This document shows, piece by piece, positions 1-8,818 of a stretch of DNA of 40,145 nucleotides. Under the pieces are notes generated by a model that saw only the letters and a list, made by a program, of their open reading frames with translations, was not told the DNA's origin and ran no database searches. The translations under genes and the position numbers were made by a program. Source of the DNA: Gammaproteobacteria bacterium (lineage in GTDB: Bacteria > Pseudomonadota > Gammaproteobacteria > Enterobacterales > Aeromonadaceae); the NCBI GenBank assembly GCA_018222825.1, contig JAAEZO010000008.1, positions 1 to 40,145 of the forward strand, read 5' to 3'. Within the stretch, counting starts at the first letter, position 1; each line of letters begins with the position of its first letter.

Positions 1-847
1 TGGAGTTGGCGCCGGCCATGAAGCACATCGCCTGCATCTGGTCGTTCATCTTCTCACGACCAGCAGACAGCCGCACATGGCTTTGCGGCATCAGGATGCG
101 CGCCACGGCGATGGTGCGGATGAAGTCGAAGTCGTCCAGATCTTCCTGGTTTTCCATCGGGGTGCCTTTCACCTTCACCAGCATGTTGATGGGCACGCTT
201 TCGGGCTGACGTGGCAGGTTGGCCAGTGCCAGCAGCAGGCCGGCTCTATCTTCCGGACTTTCACCCAGCCCCACGATGCCACCTGAGCACACCTTCATGC
301 CGGCGTTGCGCACGTTTTCCAGGGTGTCGAGCCGGTCGGCGTAGGTGCGGGTGGTGATGATGTCGCCATAAAACTCCGGGCTGGTATCCAGGTTATGGTT
401 GTAATAATCGAGCCCGGCATCGGCCAGCCGATCCGCCTGTGCATCGCTGAGCATGCCGAGGGTCATGCAGGTTTCCAGCCCCAGGGATTTCACTTCCTGC
501 ACCATTTGCACCAGATAGGGCATGTCCCGCTCTTTGGGGTTACGCCAGGCGGCGCCCATGCAGAAACGGCTGGAACCGTTGGCCTTGGCCTCTTTGGCCC
601 GCTCCAGCACCTTTTCCATTTCCATCAACCGTTCTACTTCCAGACCGGTGCTGTAGCGGGCGCTTTGCGGGCAGTATTTGCAGTCTTCCGGGCAGGCGCC
701 GGTCTTGATCGACAACAGGGTGCTGACCTGCACCTCATTGGGGTCGAAGTGGGCACGGTGCACCTGCTGGGCTTCAAACAGCAGATCGAAGAAAGGGCGT
801 TCAAATAATGCGAGCACCTGCTCACGGGTCCAGTTTTGACGGCTCAT
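1..847 (-). CDS. bioB: Biotin synthase BioB (partial, C-terminal end outside window)
   Basis: Radical-SAM enzyme that inserts sulfur into dethiobiotin in the last step of biotin synthesis, in the cytoplasm. The protein starts [11 protein letters not shown] at an ATG preceded by AAGG. It carries the radical-SAM cysteine motif CPEDCKYC at residues 52-59, which binds the SAM-cleaving 4Fe-4S cluster, followed by PQSARY as in E. coli BioB (Cys53/57/60). About 282 codons are present and the family is usually about 345-350 aa, so roughly 65 residues lie beyond the left edge. It is divergent from bioA and shares a BirA-type operator with it. In relatives bioF, bioC and bioD usually follow bioB, but that part is not in the window. 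Identification is firm. Confidence 0.96.
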   Translation of the reverse strand, partial: MSRQNWTREQVLALFERPFFDLLFEAQQVHRAHFDPNEVQVSTLLSIKTGACPEDCKYCPQSARYSTGLEVERLMEMEKVLERAKEAKANGSSRFCMGAAWRNPKERDMPYLVQMVQEVKSLGLETCMTLGMLSDAQADRLADAGLDYYNHNLDTSPEFYGDIITTRTYADRLDTLENVRNAGMKVCSGGIVGLGESPEDRAGLLLALANLPRQPESVPINMLVKVKGTPMENQEDLDDFDFIRTIAVARILMPQSHVRLSAGREKMNDQMQAMCFMAGANS

Positions 848-889
848 GCGGGGCCTTATCCTTGATATCCAGAGGTGTTTTTCTTGGCT

Positions 890-917
890 AGTGTAAGCAC
901 GGATGCTAGCCTGTCAA
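890..917 (-). promoter_or_regulatory. Probable bioB promoter
   Basis: Reading leftwards, a perfect -35 hexamer TTGACA (plus-strand 912-917) is followed after 16 bp by TACACT (plus-strand 890-895), giving an RNA starting about 40 nt before bioB. The -35 lies inside the left half of the BirA operator, so bound repressor would block RNA polymerase. I found no equally convincing hexamer pair for bioA. Confidence 0.55.
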
Positions 918-943
918 CCAACAAGAAACACAATGGTTTACGT
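911..943. promoter_or_regulatory. BirA-type biotin operator between bioB and bioA
   Basis: An inverted repeat TGTCAACC (912-919), a 15 bp spacer, then GGTTTACG (935-942). The known BirA consensus is TGTAAACC, a 15 bp spacer, then GGTTTACA, so both half-sites and the spacing match with two substitutions. In E. coli the biotinyl-AMP-bound BirA dimer sits here and represses both divergent transcripts when biotin is sufficient. The same role is inferred here from position between bioB and bioA. Confidence 0.85.
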
Positions 944-954
944 CAGGTTACTTT

Positions 955-2217
955 ATGAACAATCAGGCATTCGATCTGCATCATCTGTGGCACCCCTACA
1001 CTTCGCTCACTCGTCCCCTGCCCTGCTACCAGGTAGAGCGTGCCGACGGCGTTTATCTGCAACTGGCCGACGGCCGACGGCTGGTTGACGGCATGTCATC
1101 CTGGTGGGCCTGCCTGCACGGCTACAATGTGCCCGAGCTGAACCAGGCCGCCACCGAGCAGCTCGGGAAGATGTCGCACGTGATGTTCGGTGGCCTGACC
1201 CACGATCCGGCCATCACCCTGTGCCGGGCACTAATGCAGGTATTGCCCAAGGGGCTGGATCGGTTTTTTCTGGCCGACTCGGGTTCGGTGTCGGTAGAAG
1301 TGGCACTGAAAATGGCTATTCAGTACTGGCACGGCCGCGGGCAACCCAAAACGAAATTTGTGACCCTGAACAAGGGCTATCACGGCGACACCTTCGGCGC
1401 CATGAGCGTGTGCGACCCCAATGGCGGCATGCACAGCCTGTATCGTGGCTTTCTGCCCGAGCATGTATTTATAAACAGCCCCCACAGCCGGTTTGACGGC
1501 GACTGGAATCCGCAGGACCTGCAACCGCTGGAATTGATGCTGGAGCAGCGTCATCACGAGCTGGCGGCGCTGATCCTCGAGCCCATAGTACAGGGCGCCG
1601 GCGGCATGTGTTTTTATCATCCGGAATATCTCAAGGGTGCCCGTGCGCTGTGCGACCGGTACGACGTTTTACTGATCGTGGACGAGATTGCCACCGGCTT
1701 CGGCCGCACCGGCAAGCTGTTTGCCTGCGAGTGGGCCGGCATAACGCCGGACATCATGTGCATCGGCAAGGCGCTGACCGGCGGCTACATGACCATGGCC
1801 GCCACCATAACCACCCAAACCGTGGCCGAGACCATCTGTAACGGCCCCGCCGGTGTACTGATGCACGGCCCCACCTTTATGGCCAATCCGCTGGCCTGCT
1901 CGGTGGCGGTGGCCAGCCTGGAATTACTGCTGAGCTCACCCTGGCAGGCACGCATCGCGGCGATTGAAGCGCAGTTGCAAACCGAGCTGGCACCGGCGCG
2001 GGAATTGCCGCGCGTGGCCGATGTTCGGGTACTGGGGGGCATTGGGGTGATTGAACTGCATGAGCCGCTGGAGGTGGCCGAGGTACAACAACAGCTGGTT
2101 GAGCAAGGCGTGTGGATACGCCCGTTCGGCAAGCTGCTGTATGTGATGCCGCCCTATATCATAACGCAGGATGAGCTGAGCAAGCTCACCCGGGCCATGC
2201 TGACGATTTGCGAGTAA
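955..2217 (+). CDS. bioA: Adenosylmethionine-8-amino-7-oxononanoate aminotransferase BioA
   Basis: Transfers the amino group of S-adenosylmethionine to 8-amino-7-oxononanoate (KAPA) to give diaminopelargonate (DAPA), the second-last intermediate before dethiobiotin. It is a PLP-dependent class III aminotransferase of 420 aa, the normal family length. Visible signatures are HPYTS near residue 13, [11 protein letters not shown] near 48, the cofactor aspartate region [13 protein letters not shown] near 241, and the PLP lysine in CIGKALTGG at residue 272 (Lys274 in E. coli). The ATG at 955 follows an AGGT element a few bases upstream. It is transcribed away from bioB across a shared BirA operator. 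No downstream bio gene follows on this strand. Confidence 0.97.
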   Translation: MNNQAFDLHHLWHPYTSLTRPLPCYQVERADGVYLQLADGRRLVDGMSSWWACLHGYNVPELNQAATEQLGKMSHVMFGGLTHDPAITLCRALMQVLPKGLDRFFLADSGSVSVEVALKMAIQYWHGRGQPKTKFVTLNKGYHGDTFGAMSVCDPNGGMHSLYRGFLPEHVFINSPHSRFDGDWNPQDLQPLELMLEQRHHELAALILEPIVQGAGGMCFYHPEYLKGARALCDRYDVLLIVDEIATGFGRTGKLFACEWAGITPDIMCIGKALTGGYMTMAATITTQTVAETICNGPAGVLMHGPTFMANPLACSVAVASLELLLSSPWQARIAAIEAQLQTELAPARELPRVADVRVLGGIGVIELHEPLEVAEVQQQLVEQGVWIRPFGKLLYVMPPYIITQDELSKLTRAMLTICE

Positions 2218-2243
2218 AGACTCGCCACCGAGCAACAATCAGA

Positions 2244-2264
2244 GTCCGGCCAGAGCAGCCGGAC
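2244..2264. terminator. Hairpin between convergent bioA and tadD
   Basis: A perfect 7 bp stem GTCCGGC / GCCGGAC with a 7 nt loop lies in the 70 bp between the bioA stop and the end of tadD. Neither strand has a T-tract after it, so it is at best a weak or processing-type bidirectional terminator. Confidence 0.4.
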
Positions 2265-2287
2265 AGAGATGGAAGAATAGACCGTCG

Positions 2288-3238
2288 TTAACGTTTGGCC
2301 ACTGCCGACAGGGTTCTGACCTGATTGAGGTTGGCTACCGCTCTGGGGTAGTAGCGCGGTGAGGCATCGATGGCGCGCTGAAACAAGCTGCCGGCCTCAT
2401 CATAGGCGCCTTCCATCATGGCAATGTAACCCAAATCGTTAAGCGCCTCGGCCTGGGAGCCATTTTTACGCAGCGCAGCCAATGCTTCGGATTTACGGCC
2501 CCAGCGATAATACAGCAGGCCCAGGTTGCTCCAGGCACGACGGTATTGCGGATCCTGATTTACCGCCCGGGTCAGCGCCCGTTCGGCCTGAGGATATTCG
2601 CCTTCAAGGTAGTAGGAAAAACCCAGATTGGTGTGCAACATGGCCAGACCCGGCTGTACCTTGAGCGCACACTGATAATAGTGACGCGCCTGCTCGCCCT
2701 GCTCCAGAATGTCTGCCAGCAAACCCAGGCCGTTATAACTGCGCCAGGGTGACTGGTTATCGGTAACGCAGCGGGCTGTATCGCCTGAAGGTGCCTTGAG
2801 CCGCGCCATGTCGGCAGTCACCACCTCTTGCAGCAGGGTCTCGGCCTCATGATGACGCTTCATGTCCACCAGCAACAACGCCAATGATTCTTTCAGTTCC
2901 TGCCGTTTGGGTTCCGCCGCCATCGCCTGCCGATAGGCCTGCTCTGCCTGGCCGTTGTTATCACGTTGCTGTTCCAGCCGGGCGATATGAAAATAAATAT
3001 CCGCCGGCTCAAACTCGTCAAAGGCCAGCGCCTGGGTATAGGCATAAATCATGGCGTCCGGGTTGCCGGAGGTTTGCGACTGGGTCACCAGCATACGGGC
3101 CTCAGACGCAGTGGTGGGTTTAATAACGCCGGCACCGGGCGATTTGGCCCCGAACAGCCCGCTATCGTTGGTTTCATTGGTGCTGGCACAACCACTCAGC
3201 AACAACACCGTGACCAGCGCACACAGTTTATTATTCAT
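2288..3238 (-). CDS. tadD: TadD-like TPR lipoprotein of the Tad pilus locus
   Basis: Probable TadD, an outer-membrane-anchored lipoprotein with tetratricopeptide repeats that in Aggregatibacter and Pseudomonas helps secretin assembly and pilus biogenesis. The 316 aa protein starts MNNKLCALVTVLLLSGCAS; LSGC is a lipobox with Cys18 as the acylated residue. The chosen ATG has AAGGAT upstream; a longer reading from 3280 would add 14 residues ahead of the signal peptide. Helical TPR-like repeats run from about residue 60 to 300, for example EPADIYFHIARLEQQ and RAWSNLGLLYYRWGR. It is the last gene of the tad operon, separated from tadC by about 105 bp, and faces bioA. Confidence 0.85.
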   Translation of the reverse strand: MNNKLCALVTVLLLSGCASTNETNDSGLFGAKSPGAGVIKPTTASEARMLVTQSQTSGNPDAMIYAYTQALAFDEFEPADIYFHIARLEQQRDNNGQAEQAYRQAMAAEPKRQELKESLALLLVDMKRHHEAETLLQEVVTADMARLKAPSGDTARCVTDNQSPWRSYNGLGLLADILEQGEQARHYYQCALKVQPGLAMLHTNLGFSYYLEGEYPQAERALTRAVNQDPQYRRAWSNLGLLYYRWGRKSEALAALRKNGSQAEALNDLGYIAMMEGAYDEAGSLFQRAIDASPRYYPRAVANLNQVRTLSAVAKR

Positions 3239-3343
3239 TTTAAAATCCTTAAACCAGTCCATGGTCAAAGAAAGACACAACCCAAGGTTAGTTGGACCCA
3301 GATGGTTCGGCCAGTCGGTTAGCGTCTGTGGTGCAGATTATAT

Positions 3344-4288
3344 TTACATGTTGCCAAACACCTTGAAGACCTTGATTAGTGCCGGACCAATGGCGACGAT
3401 AAAAAACGAGGGCCAAATAAAAAACACCAACGGAAAAATCATCTTGGTACCAATTTTGGCTGCCAGTTCTTCCGCCTCCTGCTTGCGTTTAATGCGGTAT
3501 TCATCGGCATAGGTGCGCAGGGTTTCAGCAATGCTGGTACCCAGTTGCATACTCTGGTTGATGGCCGTACTCAGGCTGCGAAAATCATCCAGCCCGGTAC
3601 GCAGGATAAACTCGTCGAATGCCTGTTTCATACCAAGCCCCGCCAGCAGCTTGGCGGAGATCAGATCCAGCTCATAAGCCAAATCCTCGTGGCTCAGGCT
3701 GACTTCTTTTGCTACCCGCTGCAGTGCGGCCTTAAATCCCATGCCCGCCTCGGTGCAGACCACCAGCAGATCCAGCGCATCTGGCATGCCCATTTTTAGC
3801 CGGGTCATTCTTTTGTTGGCGAAGCGTTCCAGTACAAACACAGGTACCACGTAAGCCACATAAGCCACGGCCACCAGCAACAACAGCATAATGTTGATAG
3901 CCAGCGCAGTACTGGTCAGCATTACCGCAAGTGCCACCAGCACCGCCAGTATGACTAGCAATAGTCGCAGACCATTGAATACCCGGTAGGCCGAGTTTTT
4001 ATGAAAGCCCGCATGCACCAGCAGGGTGCGGATTCGGTTGCCGCTGAAGGTGCCTGCACTGCCGTTTTTGGCGATAACCAACCGCTGCTCCAATGTATCC
4101 TGTTCATCCTCCGTCTGCTGCTGCATGCGGTTCAACCGGCGTCGATAAGGATTGGTGATGCCGCCGGCCACCAGGGCCAACGACCAGAACAGGGTGATGG
4201 CCGACAGGGTCACACCGCCAATCAGCAACCATTGGCGCATTTGCGGGTTCGCCATGCCGGCGTTAAACAGTTCCGTTAACTCGGCCAT
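3344..4288 (-). CDS. tadC: TadC inner-membrane platform protein
   Basis: One of the two GspF-fold inner-membrane proteins that form the Tad pilus assembly platform above the TadA motor. The 314 aa protein starts MAELTELFNAGMANPQ. An N-terminal membrane segment lies near residues 22-42, two more at about 105-160, a cytoplasmic GspF/T2SSF domain follows (MGMPDALDLLVVCTEAGMG), and a last membrane segment is at the C terminus (FPLVFFIWPSFFIVAIGPAL). The start lies one base past the tadB stop codon, with the ribosome site GAGGTG inside the end of tadB, so translation is probably coupled. A longer reading to 4369 would run through tadB and is rejected. Confidence 0.93.
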   Translation of the reverse strand: MAELTELFNAGMANPQMRQWLLIGGVTLSAITLFWSLALVAGGITNPYRRRLNRMQQQTEDEQDTLEQRLVIAKNGSAGTFSGNRIRTLLVHAGFHKNSAYRVFNGLRLLLVILAVLVALAVMLTSTALAINIMLLLLVAVAYVAYVVPVFVLERFANKRMTRLKMGMPDALDLLVVCTEAGMGFKAALQRVAKEVSLSHEDLAYELDLISAKLLAGLGMKQAFDEFILRTGLDDFRSLSTAINQSMQLGTSIAETLRTYADEYRIKRKQEAEELAAKIGTKMIFPLVFFIWPSFFIVAIGPALIKVFKVFGNM

Positions 4289-4289
4289 G

Positions 4290-5264
4290 TTACACCTCGA
4301 TTTTAATAATGCGGCTGATCCACCAAATACCCAGCACCATGCCGATACCACCGTAAACAAGTAACTCATGTCCCTGCTCGGTGGTCACCAGCTCGTTGAT
4401 ATAACCGGGCGTGGTAAAGTACATCAACGCAAACAAGGAAAATGGAGTCAGCACCAGCACCCAGCCCGACATCCGTCCTTCTGCCGACAGGGTTCTGAGC
4501 TGTCGGTTGAACTTGAAGCGATCGCGAATAATGGTCGACAACTTGTCGATGTTTTCCACCAGATTGCCGCCGGTTTCCCGCTGTACCTGCACCGCACTGA
4601 TCAAGGCCATGTTAGAAATGCTCGGCACCCGCTCCAGCAGGCCGGTCATGGCCCGGCGAATATCCTTACGGTAATTGATATCGGCAAACACCAGGGCAAA
4701 TTCCCGCCCCAGCGGATTAGGCATCTGCTCACTGATAAGCTTGATGGTATCGGAAAAGGAATACCCGGCCTGCAAGCCCCGTTTCATGATGTCCAGCGCC
4801 TCGGGCAACTGTTGCTCGTACTCGGCCAGACGCTGATAATAATTACGCCGCAATTTGATGTGCGTTACCAGCCCCGGCACCAGCAGCGCCAGCAGTACCA
4901 TCAGCCAGCTGTGCCACAGCCACCAGCTCAGTACCGCCAACAGCAGGCTCAGTACACTCAGCCCCAGTACCAGCTGGTAGGCATAAAGCCGCGAGCCGGC
5001 CAGTTCCAATGCAAACGCCACCCGCTCCATCAGTGGCGAGGTTTCGACCCGGCGCAGCAAGGGCGAAAGAGCATCCAGCCGCTTGGTGCGATAGATAGAG
5101 ACTTGTTGCTGTTCACGATTTTCGGACTGAAGCGCCTCAATGCGCCGCTTGAGCAGAGCAGATCGGTTCAGGCGGGGCTGGGTGACCGGCACAAACATCG
5201 CCAGACTCAAAAACACCACCGCCAACGCCACCAGCGCCAGAAAAATCAGGGTATTGGACGTCAT
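4290..5264 (-). CDS. tadB: TadB inner-membrane platform protein
   Basis: Partner of TadC in the Tad pilus inner-membrane platform; it belongs to the GspF/T2SSF family. It is 324 aa. An N-terminal membrane segment follows the start (LIFLALVALAVVFLSLAMFV), a further hydrophobic pair lies near residues 95-130, the T2SSF domain follows (LPEALDIMKRGLQAGYSFSD), and a C-terminal pair of membrane segments closes it. It lies 11 bp after tadA and directly before tadC, the usual tadABC order. It pairs with TadA to convert ATP hydrolysis into pilin extraction from the membrane; this is family knowledge and not visible in the sequence. Confidence 0.93.
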   Translation of the reverse strand: MTSNTLIFLALVALAVVFLSLAMFVPVTQPRLNRSALLKRRIEALQSENREQQQVSIYRTKRLDALSPLLRRVETSPLMERVAFALELAGSRLYAYQLVLGLSVLSLLLAVLSWWLWHSWLMVLLALLVPGLVTHIKLRRNYYQRLAEYEQQLPEALDIMKRGLQAGYSFSDTIKLISEQMPNPLGREFALVFADINYRKDIRRAMTGLLERVPSISNMALISAVQVQRETGGNLVENIDKLSTIIRDRFKFNRQLRTLSAEGRMSGWVLVLTPFSLFALMYFTTPGYINELVTTEQGHELLVYGGIGMVLGIWWISRIIKIEV

Positions 5265-5275
5265 AAAACCTCCCG

Positions 5276-6583
5276 CTAAAAAAGGTCGCGGTGCAAGTCG
5301 TCATCACCAAACAAGCTGCGCGGCAACGCCATGCCGCGCCGGGCCAGACGATCATAGAAGTTGGGCATCACCCCGGTGGCTTTGTGGCGCCCCTGTACGT
5401 TGCCTTCTCCGTCGATACCGGTGCGTTCAAAGGTGAATATTTCCGACATGGTGATGGTTTCGCCTTCCATGCCGTGCACTTCCTGCATGCTGACCATGCG
5501 TCGTCTGCCGTCTTCCTGCCGTTCCAGCTGAATAATCAGATCCAGTGCCGACGCCACCTGGGCACGGATGTTTTTCACCGGCATGTCGAACCCGGTCATG
5601 GACACCATGTTTTCGAGCCGGCCCAGCGCATCGCGTGGGGTGTTGGCGTGAATGGTGGTCAGCGAACCTTCGTGGCCGGTGTTCATGGCGGTCAGCATGT
5701 CAAAAGCCTCGGCGCCCCGAACCTCCCCCACCACGATACGGTCGGGTCGCATCCGCAGGGTGTTTTTCACCAGGTCGCGCATGGCAACCTCGCCCCGGCC
5801 CTCTATGTTGGCGGGCCGGCTTTCCAGCTGTACCACGTGAGGCTGCTGCAATTGCAGTTCGGCGGAGTCTTCCACCGTGATAATGCGTTGGTTGGATGGA
5901 ATAAAGCCCGACATAATATTCAGAAAGGTCGTTTTACCGGTACCGGTACCGCCGGAGATCAGAATGTTGAGTTTGCCCTTAACCACTGCATCCATTACCT
6001 CGGCAATCGCCGGAGTAATGGTGCCGAAGTCGATAAGGGTATCTACCGCCAGCTTTTCAACGGTAAAACGACGAATCGACAGGGTAGGACCATTCAGCGC
6101 CAGCGGCGGAATAATGGCATTCACCCGAGAACCGTCTTTCAGGCGGGCATCCACCATTGGGGATAATTCATCGATACGCCGCCCCACACTGGACACAATA
6201 CGTTCAATCACCCCCATCAAATGGTCGTCATCAGTAAAGGTGAGCGGTACCCGCTCTATGCGCCCTCGTCGTTCCACGTAAATATTTTTGGCGCCGTTGA
6301 CCATAATATCGGCAATACCCGGGTCGGCCAGCAAGGGCTCCAGCGGGCCATGGCCCAGCACTTCGTCGAGGATCTGGCGCACTATTTTCTTGCGGGACTC
6401 CAGTGACAGAGGGGTAGACGAGTCCTGCATTAACTGAAAACACAGCCGCTCTATCTGCTCGCTGGCCTGTTCACGTGAAATGGTCTGCAGCATCGGCAAG
6501 TCCAGCATATCCATCAGCTTGTTATGCACCCGATGCTTGTGGGATTCTTCTTCGGTGTTGAGAATATAATCTTCCAGGTTCAT
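5276..6583 (-). CDS. tadA: TadA/CpaF secretion ATPase of the Tad pilus
   Basis: Cytoplasmic hexameric ATPase of the type II/IV secretion superfamily that powers Flp pilus assembly. It is 435 aa, typical for CpaF/TadA. The Walker A loop GGTGTGKTT is at residues 211-219, the Asp box [10 protein letters not shown] follows, then Walker B region [15 protein letters not shown] and the His box [12 protein letters not shown]. All catalytic elements look intact. The ATG is preceded by a GGGGG-type ribosome site. It sits between tadZ and tadB with short gaps, so it is clearly part of the operon. Confidence 0.97.
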   Translation of the reverse strand: MNLEDYILNTEEESHKHRVHNKLMDMLDLPMLQTISREQASEQIERLCFQLMQDSSTPLSLESRKKIVRQILDEVLGHGPLEPLLADPGIADIMVNGAKNIYVERRGRIERVPLTFTDDDHLMGVIERIVSSVGRRIDELSPMVDARLKDGSRVNAIIPPLALNGPTLSIRRFTVEKLAVDTLIDFGTITPAIAEVMDAVVKGKLNILISGGTGTGKTTFLNIMSGFIPSNQRIITVEDSAELQLQQPHVVQLESRPANIEGRGEVAMRDLVKNTLRMRPDRIVVGEVRGAEAFDMLTAMNTGHEGSLTTIHANTPRDALGRLENMVSMTGFDMPVKNIRAQVASALDLIIQLERQEDGRRRMVSMQEVHGMEGETITMSEIFTFERTGIDGEGNVQGRHKATGVMPNFYDRLARRGMALPRSLFGDDDLHRDLF

Positions 6584-6613
6584 CCTTGACCCCCTTGATT
6601 ATTCAATAATGAC

Positions 6614-7828
6614 TCAATGTCGGCCAAACAACTTGCCGAACAGACCGGATCGCTTTGGCGACGCAGTTTCATGAGGTGTGATCTCGCTGACGATATAATC
6701 GAATACGTTGACCAGCTTATGATTTTTTTCTATTTCCACCACCAGCTTGCCCAGATCGGTACAGTTTTCAGCCATCACAAAGTCATTGGGTAAAGTAATG
6801 ATATGAGTGATTTCGGTGGTCTGTTCGATTTTCTTTAAAGAAAGATCCTTTTTCTTGTCATAACGATTAACCAGCAGAATGATTTTTTCTTTCGGTATAC
6901 CCAGCTCATGACGCAATTGCCTGAGCAGACAAATGGTTTCCCGTAAGGCAGACAGAGACTGCTGCATCACCACCAGTATATGGTCGGCACACTCCAGAAT
7001 CGGCAAATTCCAGCTTTCGGGTCCACGCGACAGATCAATCACCACCTGCTGATATTGACTGCGTAACAGGTACATCAGCTGGGCACAATTTTTTGCCGTG
7101 GGCACCTGGTGTTCGGTTAGCGAGGCCGGTGAAGACGGCAACACATCGAGCCGTTCCCGGGCCGGGCTGACCATGCCGGTCAGTGCCACCGCATCCAGTT
7201 CGCTGGCCCGCTGCATGGCAACCGCCAGGCTGCCCTGTTTGTCGTGCACATTCAGATAATCACTCAAGGAGCAGTAATTGAAATTGGCGTCGACCGCCAG
7301 CACCTTGTCACCTTCTTCGGCTTCACTGAGCGCATGACCCAGGTTGGCAGAAATAAAGCTGGCGCCCGAACCGGACTTGCCGTTCACCACCACGGTCACC
7401 GGCGCCAGCCTGGCGCTGGCCGCCAGCTGATCCGCCACCCTGGTTATCGCCGCCCACAGTTCGGTCGGCTGGTAGTCGAAGGGTAAATAGTCAATAGCAC
7501 CCAACCGCATGGAGCGGCGCATCAAAGCGGTATGCCCGGGGTCCCCCACCACCAACACCGGCACCGACTTGGTCGTTTGCCGCTCCAGTTCGTCATACAC
7601 CATAGAGATCAGCGGATGATCCACCAGCAACAACAGCTGACGACTGCTTCTGGGCAAGGGATCCTGTTCCGAAAGCCGCCGCAACTGCAACTGACTGGAT
7701 TGGAGCTGAAGCTGCAGCTGAGACCATAGCCGGCCATCCGGATCAATCACGTTAACCTGCAACGGACAGGCCAGTGACGGACGAGTTGATAACACGCTAT
7801 TCAGCTCTACATTTTTGGCGTCTGTCAT
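6614..7828 (-). CDS. tadZ: TadZ/CpaE pilus localisation protein
   Basis: MinD/ParA-like protein that places the Tad machinery in the cell. It is 404 aa. An N-terminal response-regulator-like domain lacks an obvious phosphoacceptor pattern (VLVVGDPGHTALMRRSMRLGA lies inside it). A MinD-type domain begins near residue 150 with a divergent Walker A, NGKSGSGASF, where the usual GK(S/T) ending is replaced by GAS, as often seen in TadZ proteins. The start at 7828 overlaps the stop of the upstream pseudopilin gene as ATGA, and GGGAGG precedes it, which favours this ATG over one nine codons upstream. ATP binding may therefore be weak or unusual. Confidence 0.9.
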   Translation of the reverse strand: MTDAKNVELNSVLSTRPSLACPLQVNVIDPDGRLWSQLQLQLQSSQLQLRRLSEQDPLPRSSRQLLLLVDHPLISMVYDELERQTTKSVPVLVVGDPGHTALMRRSMRLGAIDYLPFDYQPTELWAAITRVADQLAASARLAPVTVVVNGKSGSGASFISANLGHALSEAEEGDKVLAVDANFNYCSLSDYLNVHDKQGSLAVAMQRASELDAVALTGMVSPARERLDVLPSSPASLTEHQVPTAKNCAQLMYLLRSQYQQVVIDLSRGPESWNLPILECADHILVVMQQSLSALRETICLLRQLRHELGIPKEKIILLVNRYDKKKDLSLKKIEQTTEITHIITLPNDFVMAENCTDLGKLVVEIEKNHKLVNVFDYIVSEITPHETASPKRSGLFGKLFGRH

Positions 7829-8358
7829 ATACCTGCCCCTCCCGTCTCTGTACAAATAATGTCACCATTAGGATTGGCTGTTGTCGGTTTGGTTTTACCC
7901 ATACTTTCGGTTCTAAGTGTGGTAGCAAAATCAGGTGCAATTCGGGATAAATCAACAGACAGGGGTAAAATCATTTCATATTGATAATCCACTATCCTGC
8001 TACGCACATAATGAGCGAAGTGAGGTGGCACCGCATCGGTTCCATTGGCATTAAGATATTTAAATTCCAGGTTGCTTGTCGTAAGTCCAGGTATAACTCC
8101 TTCCAACTGATTGACAACCGCAGCCCCTACCTTGCCATTTTGAACCTCTTCTACTCGGCACACCGTCGCAAGGCGTGCAGCTCGACGGGCCGCCTCATTT
8201 AACGAACTCCAGGTGTACATTAGCCGCCCCACTTCCATTACCGAAAAGATCACCAAAAAAACCAGAGATCCGACAATTGAAAATTCGACTATTGTGGTGC
8301 CTCGCTGCCGGGATAACTGGCTGGTTTTATATTTCTTTATACATGAATCACCCATCAT
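7825..8358 (-). CDS. TadE/TadF-like minor pseudopilin (second copy)
   Basis: Minor pilin-like protein of the Tad system, 177 aa. After a basic N terminus there is a prepilin-like junction RG followed by TTIVEFSIVG with glutamate at +5, then a hydrophobic segment and the EVGRLMYTWSSLNEAARRAAR stretch typical of TadE-like proteins (PF07811 by resemblance). Such proteins are processed by TadV and needed for pilus assembly. It overlaps the upstream tadE-like gene by 11 bp and tadZ by 4 bp, so the three are likely translationally coupled. Which of tadE and tadF it corresponds to cannot be settled by eye, so no symbol is given. Confidence 0.82.
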   Translation of the reverse strand: MMGDSCIKKYKTSQLSRQRGTTIVEFSIVGSLVFLVIFSVMEVGRLMYTWSSLNEAARRAARLATVCRVEEVQNGKVGAAVVNQLEGVIPGLTTSNLEFKYLNANGTDAVPPHFAHYVRSRIVDYQYEMILPLSVDLSRIAPDFATTLRTESMGKTKPTTANPNGDIICTETGGAGI

Positions 8359-8818
8359 TGAGCACCCTCATGGTCATACTGGTTGTCAATGGGAAATTTA
8401 ATGAAATAGCCTCACCGAAAAAAGTATTAAAGGTATCTCCAAACATCGGCACCCAGTCATAACTGACGTTCACTTTTACATAACGATCTTCACTTGCCGC
8501 GGGCATGTTAAATGGTTCGGAAAAGCTGACATCAGAATATTGTAATCCAGGCAACACCGTCGATGAACCGGCCGTTTCCTGACCGTAAAGTATCATGTTT
8601 CGGGTTCTGTTCTTCAGGGTGTCATCCAATACAAAATTATCACCTTCGGCGACACTGACCGTGCGCACACCGGCCCTGAGGGCCTTGGTAAGGGTATTGT
8701 ATTGATACAACATTCGACCAAACTCACCGATAGATAACAGCAGCAGCAATATCACCGGCAGTATGATGGTTGCCTCAACGGCAGCAAGTCCACGTTGTTT
8801 GGATAGTTTCAACATCAT
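8348..8818 (-). CDS. tadE: TadE-like minor pseudopilin (first copy)
   Basis: Minor pseudopilin of 156 aa with the TadE layout: basic N terminus, RG followed by LAAVEATIILPVILLLLLS (glutamate at +5 after the cleavage glycine) and GEFGRMLYQYNTLTKALRAGVR. The rest is a periplasmic domain with no recognisable motif. The ATG at 8818 overlaps the end of the tadG-like gene (ATGA) and GGAGA stands just upstream. It is the more canonical of the two TadE-like genes here. Processing by the TadV peptidase at 14104-14622 is inferred from the family. Confidence 0.84.
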   Translation of the reverse strand: MMLKLSKQRGLAAVEATIILPVILLLLLSIGEFGRMLYQYNTLTKALRAGVRTVSVAEGDNFVLDDTLKNRTRNMILYGQETAGSSTVLPGLQYSDVSFSEPFNMPAASEDRYVKVNVSYDWVPMFGDTFNTFFGEAISLNFPLTTSMTMRVLNDG

